The notes below the pieces were generated by a model. That model had not been told where the DNA came from. It worked only from the letters and a program-made list of their open reading frames with translations, and did no database searches. Made by a program: the position numbers and the translations under genes. 8,514 nt of DNA from an uncultured Collinsella sp. GTDB lineage: Bacteria > Actinomycetota > Coriobacteriia > Coriobacteriales > Coriobacteriaceae. Below are positions 1 through 5,337 of this stretch, piece after piece (the stretch's first letter is position 1; every line of letters begins with the position of its first letter). The stretch covers positions 1 through 8,514 of the forward strand of contig CABUDB010000058.1 of NCBI GenBank assembly GCA_902490245.1, read 5' to 3'.

Positions 1-2444
1 AGGTCATAGGTCCGCGGAGACATCGTTTCGCGCAACGAGTAGGTGCCGGGTGCAAGATGTTCGATGCGGTGCGGCTTGTCGGATGAGGTCCAGGAGTCTA
101 TTTCGGTTTTATCGGGACCATATAAGGTGAGCTGTGCGCCTTTCACTTCCTGCTCTCCGCTTGCATCGACCTTGGAGATATCAACCTTGGTGTAATCGTC
201 GGATACGTTAAGCCGTGCTTCCACAACGGGTGTTTTCTGGTCGGCATAGGTAAGGTCGACGATATGATGCGTCCGGTCGAGCAAGAAGCCGGTCGGCGCT
301 TGAGTCTCGACAACCTCGTAGCGTGCGGTGCCAGATCCCAGCGGGAGGTCGTCCGCGCGTGCTTCTCCAGTTTCATCCGTCGTGACGGTAGCGACAGCCT
401 CGCCGTCGAGCGCGGCAATGCTACCGTCGGGGCGCACGATATCACCTGAGGCACGGATCTCAAAGATGGCGCCCGCGAGGCTGCTGCCGTCTACGGCATC
501 GGTTTTAACGATCCTGATGTTTCCGGTCGCGGCGTGGTCATAATACGAGACGATTGCAACGGGCGTTAGGTTTATATCGGCGGGTATGTTTACCTCGATC
601 TCTCCGCCGACAAGATAGGGCTCTTTGGCCGAGGTTTCGCGTACATAATAGGTGCCCGGCACGAGCGATTCGGGCAGTGTGACGGTGCCGGTCGCGTCAG
701 TCGTAAAGGTGTCCATTACGTTATGTGCTGGATACCAGCATGTTTGTGAGACAGGTTTGTGATTGCTGTCGAGGAGTTGGAAGGTGAATCCGGCTAGGGG
801 AACAGAGGCGCCTGTTTGGGCATCGCGTTTTACAATCTGGAGATGCGTCGACAGAGCGTGGTTGTCCACGATATATTGAAGCTCGGCGCCGTCGGAAATC
901 TGATTGGCCCCGACGGTCCATTCCCCCGCACGTTTAAAACCCTCGGGGACGGTTTCCGGAACCTCACGAACCGTGTAGCCGGCGCGGTCGTATGGGATGG
1001 CTCCGTGGACACCGGCTGGTCGCTTGCCTGTGCCGAACCATGCTTCGGGCTGGTCTTTGGTGGAGGCAAAGCCATAGATGTTTGTAGTCAGTGTGCCAAC
1101 AACCTGCTGAGAGCTGTTACTGACAACCTCAAAGACAACATCTTCTGCCGGCTGCTCCAGGCCGGATTGATCGCTATTGCCGTAGTCCTTGAATTTGGAA
1201 ATCTCAAGGTCAAACGCAATGGGGATATCGGAAACGCGAGATTCGATCTCGACCACGCCTGAATCGCCGAGTTGGTCGGCTCCAACGGTGTAAGACCAAC
1301 TGTCGTTGGCTGGCAGGTAGCCCTCGGGGGCTTTTGACTCATAGATGGTAAAGGTTCCTAGGGGGACATCGGTGAGGGTAGCTCGACCGCTTTCATCGGT
1401 TGTGAGGGTTTGCGCCCATCCGGGGGTGGATTGCGACACGCACGTGAACTCTGCTCCCGCAAGTGAAGCTCCAGCCTGGGGTCCGGCATTCGTCGCGGCA
1501 TCGAGTTTTACGACATGCAGGGTGATGGTGCCGGGTTGTTCATCAACGGCGACCTGTCCACCGTCATTCCCCGTGGTAAAGGCGATGCGATCACGACGGG
1601 GGACATAGCCGGCCGGCGCCTTTGTTTCAACTAGGTAGTATGCCGTGTTGGGCAGAAGTGCTGCCTGCGCTCGACCGTTGCTGTCCATCTGGATGGTGCC
1701 GACACGCGCGCCGCTGGCGCTCTCAAAAACATCGAATGTTGCCCCGTCAAACTGATAAGTATTGTTTCCGCTGGTAATGGCAGCGTTTGCAGACTGCTTT
1801 TGGAAGGAAACAGAGACCGCCGGCAGTACATAGAGCATGTCTTGACGTTTGCTGCCGCCCGATACGGCTCCTAGATAGCGCCGCGCGCGGTGCGGAGCGG
1901 CTTTGATGCTTCCTGATTTTGCGCTGTCGTGGAGCCATCGCGCAGCCGCCACGACTTCATTGTCGGCGGTAAAGTGTCCACTCTTGGTTTTGCCCTGAGC
2001 GGTCGTGTAGGAGTAGGTGCCGTCGACATGGGTAGTGCCGTTGAGCATCCATACGGCAAGCTGGGTGGCGGCGCGGGCGCGATCTGGTGAAAGATGGTAA
2101 CCGCCAAACGACGTGGCGGTAGGATATCCGTGACAAACGATTGCCGCGAACTCGTCGTCGAGCCACACCCAGCCTTGATCAAAGTTGAGCCATGGGCCGC
2201 CCGGCTTGGTGGGGCCGGGGCGCTCCTGGTTCATGCAGTAGGCAATCGAGGCGTCTTGAGCTTCATACTTGCCGATGAAGAAGGGCCCACAATCATCGCT
2301 AATAGTGCGGAAGCCGAGCTGGTCGTAGCCATCGACGGCAAATGCGGCTCCCGGTGCCAGGCAGCCGAAAAGCAGGAAGAGGAGCAGGAGCAGCGGACCT
2401 GTTGCGATTGCGCTGTGGACAGAGTGCGTGGGTGCGTTGGACAT
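1..2444 (-). CDS. Cys-Gln thioester (TQXA) and Cna_B isopeptide surface adhesin, 3' end outside window
   Basis: The minus-strand frame is open from ATG at 2444 to the left edge, giving 814 complete codons. AAGGAG lies 5 nt upstream of the ATG. Residues 1-36 form a signal peptide with a long Leu/Phe core ending AFA|V. The thioester domain follows at about 38-205: Cys70 in AYCMN and Gln128 in TQLAVW are the expected partners of an internal Cys-Gln thioester, which in related adhesins bonds covalently to host proteins. At least six Cna_B domains come next, starting near 206, 307, 411, 533, 641 and 752. Each has a strand Lys (216, 313, 417, 539, 647, 758) and a Glu in or at the place of the YxVxExxAPxGY motif (273, 369, 494, 603, 713, 806), consistent with intramolecular isopeptide bonds. 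Family knowledge predicts sortase anchoring, but the C terminus is not visible. The product is probably a fibrillar adhesin; a pilin-like role is less likely. Confidence 0.93.
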   Translation of the reverse strand, partial: MSNAPTHSVHSAIATGPLLLLLFLLFGCLAPGAAFAVDGYDQLGFRTISDDCGPFFIGKYEAQDASIAYCMNQERPGPTKPGGPWLNFDQGWVWLDDEFAAIVCHGYPTATSFGGYHLSPDRARAATQLAVWMLNGTTHVDGTYSYTTAQGKTKSGHFTADNEVVAAARWLHDSAKSGSIKAAPHRARRYLGAVSGGSKRQDMLYVLPAVSVSFQKQSANAAITSGNNTYQFDGATFDVFESASGARVGTIQMDSNGRAQAALLPNTAYYLVETKAPAGYVPRRDRIAFTTGNDGGQVAVDEQPGTITLHVVKLDAATNAGPQAGASLAGAEFTCVSQSTPGWAQTLTTDESGRATLTDVPLGTFTIYESKAPEGYLPANDSWSYTVGADQLGDSGVVEIESRVSDIPIAFDLEISKFKDYGNSDQSGLEQPAEDVVFEVVSNSSQQVVGTLTTNIYGFASTKDQPEAWFGTGKRPAGVHGAIPYDRAGYTVREVPETVPEGFKRAGEWTVGANQISDGAELQYIVDNHALSTHLQIVKRDAQTGASVPLAGFTFQLLDSNHKPVSQTCWYPAHNVMDTFTTDATGTVTLPESLVPGTYYVRETSAKEPYLVGGEIEVNIPADINLTPVAIVSYYDHAATGNIRIVKTDAVDGSSLAGAIFEIRASGDIVRPDGSIAALDGEAVATVTTDETGEARADDLPLGSGTARYEVVETQAPTGFLLDRTHHIVDLTYADQKTPVVEARLNVSDDYTKVDISKVDASGEQEVKGAQLTLYGPDKTEIDSWTSSDKPHRIEHLAPGTYSLRETMSPRTYD

Positions 2445-2478
2445 GGCTGCTCCTTATCCCTCGTGCGCCGCACGGGGA
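2445..2478 (-). promoter_or_regulatory. Adhesin ribosome binding site with adjacent leader hairpin
   Basis: Read on the minus strand, AAGGAG sits 5 nt before the adhesin ATG. Immediately upstream is a hairpin with TCCC and CGTGC pairing to GCACG and GGGA around a GGC loop, with a one-base bulge (2457-2478). The CTCC at the 5' base of this hairpin could instead pair with the GGAG of the SD. The site is therefore a candidate for translational control. This is inference; the stem is short and could be incidental. Confidence 0.4.
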
Positions 2479-2698
2479 GGCTGCGACGCGTAGGATGAGG
2501 CTACCCCCGAGGTTCATGCGGGTAAGTACCGGAGCCTGACCAAAAGCTTGCCCAATTCCTGACAAATTGAGCTCAAATACAACAATCAAGCAAAAGCGCA
2601 GGTAGAAGATAGGGAGAACAGGAGGTCAAAGGTCCTCATCTCCACAATTGACGCGATTTTCAAACGAATCTCCACAGCTAAAACAAGCATCACCACCC
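2479..2698. other. Non-coding leader between adhesin and tRNA gene
   Basis: This stretch is noticeably more AT-rich than its neighbours beyond about 2540 and holds no convincing gene. A promoter for the adhesin should lie here on the minus strand, but no -35/-10 pair stands out clearly. The only obvious structure is the pair of ATCTCCACA repeats, listed separately. Short open frames here lack ribosome binding sites and are treated as chance. Confidence 0.5.
2638..2676 (-). repeat. Paired 9-bp direct repeat, possible regulator site
   Basis: ATCTCCACA occurs at 2638-2646 and again at 2668-2676 (TGTGGAGAT on the minus strand). The copies are exactly 30 bp apart, about three helical turns, so they would lie on the same face of the DNA. 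They sit roughly 200 bp upstream of the adhesin start and just upstream of the tRNA promoter. A role as a transcription factor site is inferred only from this geometry. Confidence 0.35.
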
Positions 2699-2728
2699 TT
2701 GTATCGAACAAGACAACCGCGTTATACT
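2699..2728 (+). promoter_or_regulatory. Candidate promoter of tRNA-Gly
   Basis: A good -10 box TATACT at 2723-2728 lies 13 bp before the first base of the mature tRNA. A partial -35 box TTGTAT at 2699-2704 is separated from it by an 18-bp spacer. The position is what is expected for a short tRNA leader. The -10 is convincing and the -35 weak. Confidence 0.6.
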
Positions 2729-2741
2729 AGCCAACACACAA

Positions 2742-2816
2742 GCGGGCATCGCCAAGTGGTAAGGCATCAGCTTCCCAAGCTGACACTCGCGGGTTCGAGT
2801 CCCGTTGCCCGCTCCA
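2742..2816 (+). tRNA. tRNA-Gly (anticodon CCC)
   Basis: A full cloverleaf can be drawn. The acceptor stem is GCGGGCA (2742-2748) with TGCCCGC (2806-2812). The D stem is GCC (2751-2753) with GGC (2763-2765). The anticodon stem is TCAGC (2767-2771) with GCTGA (2779-2783), around the loop TTCCCAA with anticodon CCC at 2774-2776. The T stem is GCGGG (2789-2793) with CCCGT (2801-2805), around TTCGAGT. The discriminator is T2813, usual for glycine, and CCA is encoded at 2814-2816. It decodes GGG glycine codons. It is a monocistronic unit with its own promoter and terminator. Confidence 0.97.
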
Positions 2817-2827
2817 GTTAAGAGCAC

Positions 2828-2860
2828 AAGCACGGCACCATCACGGTGCCGTGCTTTTTT
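2828..2860 (+). terminator. Intrinsic terminator of tRNA-Gly
   Basis: A perfect 11-12 bp GC-rich stem (AGCACGGCACC at 2829-2839 with GGTGCCGTGCT at 2845-2855, extended by A2828-T2856) has a 5-nt loop and ends in a run of six T. It begins 12 nt after the tRNA CCA and is a textbook Rho-independent terminator. Confidence 0.95.
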
Positions 2861-2871
2861 CAATAAAGTGC

Positions 2872-2886
2872 CGGGACTCGAACCCG
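2872..2886 (-). repeat. Inverted copy of tRNA-Gly T-arm
   Basis: CGGGACTCGAACCCG is the exact reverse complement of tRNA bases 2790-2804, which cover most of the T stem and loop. It folds into its own 4-bp stem with a 7-nt loop. No complete tRNA can be built around it on the minus strand: no anticodon arm or CCA is present. Confidence 0.85.
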
Positions 2887-2997
2887 ACAGGGTGCGAGCG
2901 TTAAATAAACGCGAAGCGTTTATAGCGAGCAGGCAAGGTCGCCGATAGGCGACCGCAGCCGGTGCGTATTTGCGAAGCAAATACGCGGATGTCCCCA

Positions 2998-3011
2998 TGC
3001 CCGCTCCAATT
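2998..3011 (+). repeat. Direct repeat of tRNA-Gly 3' end, att-like
   Basis: TGCCCGCTCCAATT here matches TGCCCGCTCCAGTT at 2806-2819 in 13 of 14 positions, including the 3' acceptor strand, discriminator and CCA. The two copies start 192 bp apart. Duplication of a tRNA 3' end is the usual footprint of integration at a tRNA gene, but no integrase is present, and the similarity could instead belong to the hairpin element itself. Confidence 0.6.
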
Positions 3012-3060
3012 CCAAAATGTTAGGTTAATGCCTACTGCCCATACTTGCACCTGCGCACGG

Positions 3061-3066
3061 TACAAT
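3061..3066 (+). promoter_or_regulatory. Candidate -10 box of purB
   Basis: TACAAT lies 44 bp before the purB ATG and is the best -10 match in the 100 bp upstream. No good -35 sits at 16-18 bp, and TTGCAC at 3045-3050 is too close. A small hairpin (GTTGG 3068-3072 with CCAAC 3080-3084) follows. No purine riboswitch core is recognisable. Confidence 0.35.
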
Positions 3067-3110
3067 GGTTGGGTTACGACCAACGTGCCAATAACCAAAA
3101 AGGAGCCGCT

Positions 3111-4457
3111 ATGATCGATCGCTATACCCGCCCGGAGATGGGACACATTTTCTCCCTCGAGAACAAGTACGCCATTTGGCAGGAAATCGAGGTTCTGGCC
3201 TGCGAGGCCCAGGCGGAGCTCGGCAAGATCGGTATTTCCAAAGACGAGGCCCAGTGGATCCGCGACCATGCCAACTTTGAGAAGGCGAAGGTCGATGAGA
3301 TCGAGGAAGTCACGCGCCACGACGTCATTGCCTTCCTGACCAACATGAAGGAGTACATCGATGCCGATGTTCCCGAGGGCGACCCCAAGCCCAGCCGCTG
3401 GGTTCACTATGGCATGACCAGCTCCGATCTGGGCGACACGGCTCTGTGCTACCAGCTCACCCAGGCCTGCGACCTGATCATCGAGGACGTCAAGAAGCTC
3501 GGCGAGATTTGCAAGCGTCGCGCCTTTGAGGAGCGCAACACGCTCTGTGCCGGCCGCACTCATGGCATCCACGCCGAGCCGATGACCTTCGGCATGAAGT
3601 TCGGCTCTTGGGCCTGGGAACTCAAGCGCGATCTGGATCGTCTTGAGGACGCCCGCAAGAATGTTGCCTTCGGTGCCATCTCGGGCGCTGTTGGCACGTA
3701 CAGCTCCATCGAGCCGTTTGTCGAGGAGTATGTCTGCGAGCACCTGGGTCTGGTTCACGACCCGCTGTCCACGCAGGTTATCAGCCGCGACCATCACGCC
3801 TATCTCGCCGGCGTTCTCGCCACCACCGCGGCCACCTGCGAGCGCATCGCTACCGAGGTTCGCAATCTGCAGAAGACCGATACGCTCGAGGCCGAGGAGC
3901 CGTTCCGTAAGGGCCAAAAGGGCAGCTCCGCCATGCCGCACAAGCGCAACCCCATCACCATGGAGAAGGTCTGCGGTCTGTCGCGCGTCGTGAAGTCCAA
4001 CGCCCAGGTTGCCTTCGATAACGTCGCCCTGTGGCACGAGCGTGACATCTCGCACTCCTCTGCCGAGCGTGTCGCCCAGGCCGACAGCTTCATCGCCCTC
4101 GACCACATGTTCCAGTGCCTCATCCGCGTTATCGACGGCCTGCAGCTGTACCCTGCCCGCATGATGGCCAACCTCAATAAGACCCGCGGCCTCATCTTCT
4201 CCTCCAAGGTGCTGCTGGCCCTCGTCGACACGGGCATCACCCGCGAGGACGCGTACGCCATTGTGCAGGAGAACGCCATGGCAACCTGGCACGAGGTGCA
4301 GGATTGTGTCTCCGGCCCCACCTTTAAGGAGCGTCTCGAGGCCGACCCGCGCTGCACCGTCAGCCAGGAGAAGCTCGACGAGATCTTTGATCCGTGGGAC
4401 TTCCTCACCCGTATCGACACGGTCTTTGATCGTCTGGAGCAGCTGAGCTTCGAGTAG
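3111..4457 (+). CDS. purB: Adenylosuccinate lyase
   Basis: This cytoplasmic enzyme of purine synthesis releases fumarate twice: SAICAR to AICAR, and adenylosuccinate to AMP. The 448-residue length fits the family. The fumarase/aspartase superfamily motifs are visible in order: RHD with His70, MTSSDLGDTA (102-111), GRTHGIHAEP with the likely catalytic His151, and the flexible signature loop GSSAMPHKRNP (271-281) carrying the catalytic Ser272/273. The ATG at 3111 is chosen because AAGGAG (3100-3105) lies 5 nt upstream and the sequence MIDRYTRPEM matches the normal N terminus. A longer in-frame extension to a TTG at 3045 has no support and would include the promoter region. The next gene begins only 19 nt after the stop with no terminator between, so read-through is likely. 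Confidence 0.97.
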   Translation: MIDRYTRPEMGHIFSLENKYAIWQEIEVLACEAQAELGKIGISKDEAQWIRDHANFEKAKVDEIEEVTRHDVIAFLTNMKEYIDADVPEGDPKPSRWVHYGMTSSDLGDTALCYQLTQACDLIIEDVKKLGEICKRRAFEERNTLCAGRTHGIHAEPMTFGMKFGSWAWELKRDLDRLEDARKNVAFGAISGAVGTYSSIEPFVEEYVCEHLGLVHDPLSTQVISRDHHAYLAGVLATTAATCERIATEVRNLQKTDTLEAEEPFRKGQKGSSAMPHKRNPITMEKVCGLSRVVKSNAQVAFDNVALWHERDISHSSAERVAQADSFIALDHMFQCLIRVIDGLQLYPARMMANLNKTRGLIFSSKVLLALVDTGITREDAYAIVQENAMATWHEVQDCVSGPTFKERLEADPRCTVSQEKLDEIFDPWDFLTRIDTVFDRLEQLSFE

Positions 4458-4476
4458 GCTGGCTTTATTCGACCGC

Positions 4477-5337
4477 TTGCGGATACATTTCAACCATTGG
4501 CGCCTTGCCCGTCTTGGACGAGGCGCTATCGTCTCGTTTGTGCTCATACTCTTTGTTGCCGTCTGTGCGGGCGCCCTGACGTATACCGTTCGACGCAGTC
4601 CTTCCTCCTCGAATGAAGCCGATAAAGATCTCCCGGTGCTCAAGATTGGCGTTACGGATAATGACCCCTATGTGTATGTCGATACCACAGGCGATTACGC
4701 CGGTATCGATATCGATATCGCCCGTGAGGCCTGCAAGCGTGCTGGAATCAAACCGCAATTTGTTGACATATCTTGGAATGATCACGATCGCCTGCTCAAA
4801 AATGGCGATATCGATTGTCTGTGGTGCGACTATTCGCCCAATTATCGCGAAGACGATTATTACTGGACTGAGCCGTATCTGACCGTGACAGTCTCGGTCG
4901 CCGCCAAGAAAACGAGTGGTATTAAGGGTTTGACGTCTCTCGATGGAAGCAAGACCATTGCGGTGATTGCGGGTTCGGTGAGTGAACGCCGATTGCTTGC
5001 CGGGGACCTGGGTATCTCGCCGGATATGCACATCAAATCATATGGCTCTGCCGAACTCTGCAAAGCTGCCCTGGTCAAAGGTTATGTTGACTGTTGGATG
5101 GCGGACGTTCAATCGCTCGACCGGCTCGTCGCGCAGTATCCCGGTGTTTATCGCGTGTTTGCCGACAACGTTATGACAGTTGACCTGGGCGTTGCGTTTG
5201 AGAACAGCTATGAGGGGGAGTACGTCGAAAAGCTCAATACGGTGCTGTTCGACATGGACCGAGATGGCACGATTAAACGCATTGTGGACAATTACAAGGC
5301 AGGAGCGACAACGGGCAGGCAAGGAGCGGAATCATGA
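4477..5337 (+). CDS. Exported family-3 solute-binding protein (SBP_bac_3)
   Basis: The frame encodes 286 residues. Arg-rich residues 1-16 and a hydrophobic segment at about 17-37 form a signal peptide or signal anchor. VAVC at 27-30 is not a proper lipobox. The rest is a type II periplasmic binding fold: LKIGVTDNDPYVYVD (55-69), GIDIDIAREACKRAGIK (76-92), then DIDCLWCDYSPNYRED (111-126), WTEPYL (130-135) and KGYVDCWMAD (201-210). The family usually binds amino acids or related small solutes outside the membrane. There is no ABC permease or ATPase nearby; instead it overlaps a diguanylate cyclase gene by ATGA, so a sensory rather than transport role is likely (inference). The start is uncertain: the first in-frame codon able to preserve the signal peptide is TTG 4477, which has no SD and may rely on coupling to purB. 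Confidence 0.88.
   Translation: MRIHFNHWRLARLGRGAIVSFVLILFVAVCAGALTYTVRRSPSSSNEADKDLPVLKIGVTDNDPYVYVDTTGDYAGIDIDIAREACKRAGIKPQFVDISWNDHDRLLKNGDIDCLWCDYSPNYREDDYYWTEPYLTVTVSVAAKKTSGIKGLTSLDGSKTIAVIAGSVSERRLLAGDLGISPDMHIKSYGSAELCKAALVKGYVDCWMADVQSLDRLVAQYPGVYRVFADNVMTVDLGVAFENSYEGEYVEKLNTVLFDMDRDGTIKRIVDNYKAGATTGRQGAES
5321..5326 (+). promoter_or_regulatory. Ribosome binding site of the diguanylate cyclase
   Basis: AAGGAG lies 7 nt before ATG 5334, inside the 3' end of the binding-protein gene. It fixes the cyclase start, and together with the ATGA overlap it supports coupled translation of the pair. Confidence 0.8.

Larger units (their letters stand above)
2861..3011. repeat. Structured non-coding element bounded by tRNA-derived sequences
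   Basis: This stretch has no credible gene but strong secondary structure. It starts with a 15-nt inverted copy of the tRNA-Gly T-arm (2872-2886). Three perfect hairpins follow: 2905-2923 (8 bp, GAA loop), 2937-2954 (7 bp, GATA loop) and 2964-2986 (10 bp, GAA loop). GAGC-A-GGCA at 2927-2935 can pair with TGCC-C-GCTC at 2998-3006, with one mismatch, enclosing the second and third hairpins in a three-way junction. The right end (2998-3011) directly repeats the tRNA 3' end. It lies after the tRNA terminator and before the purB promoter. It may be a REP/MITE-like dispersed repeat, the scar of a small element inserted at the tRNA, or a structured RNA; only the structure is certain. Confidence 0.7.

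Noticed and set aside
2353..2364. Lipobox-like LFGC (residues 25-28) in the adhesin signal peptide
   Set aside because: Phe at -2 is atypical, and a normal signal peptidase I site (AFA, residues 34-36) follows; thioester adhesins are normally sortase-anchored.
2299..2589. Short minus-strand open frames in and around the adhesin leader
   Set aside because: They lack ribosome binding sites, overlap the real adhesin start in another frame, and show no recognisable protein character.
2861..3008. A second tRNA gene on the minus strand
   Set aside because: Only the T-arm and a 5' GCGGGCA resemble a tRNA; there is no anticodon arm, no D arm and no matching 3' acceptor or CCA.
3019..3025. GTTAGGT matching the integron core site GTTRRRY
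   Set aside because: A 7-base degenerate match is expected by chance. There is no matching RYYYAAC partner framing the hairpins, no integrase and no cassette array.
3068..3084. Small hairpin in the purB leader as a purine riboswitch
   Set aside because: A 5-bp stem with a 7-nt loop has none of the conserved junction sequence of purine or PRPP/ppGpp riboswitches.
3045..3110. N-terminal extension of purB to a TTG start
   Set aside because: It would include the candidate -10 region, has no SD, and adds 22 residues absent from the family; ATG 3111 has AAGGAG at the proper distance.
2901..4643. A 580-codon open frame on the minus strand opposite purB
   Set aside because: It is the antisense shadow of a GC-biased gene: low-complexity Leu/Gly/Ala/Val-rich translation, no family features, and it crosses the structured element and the next gene. 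purB on the plus strand has all catalytic motifs.
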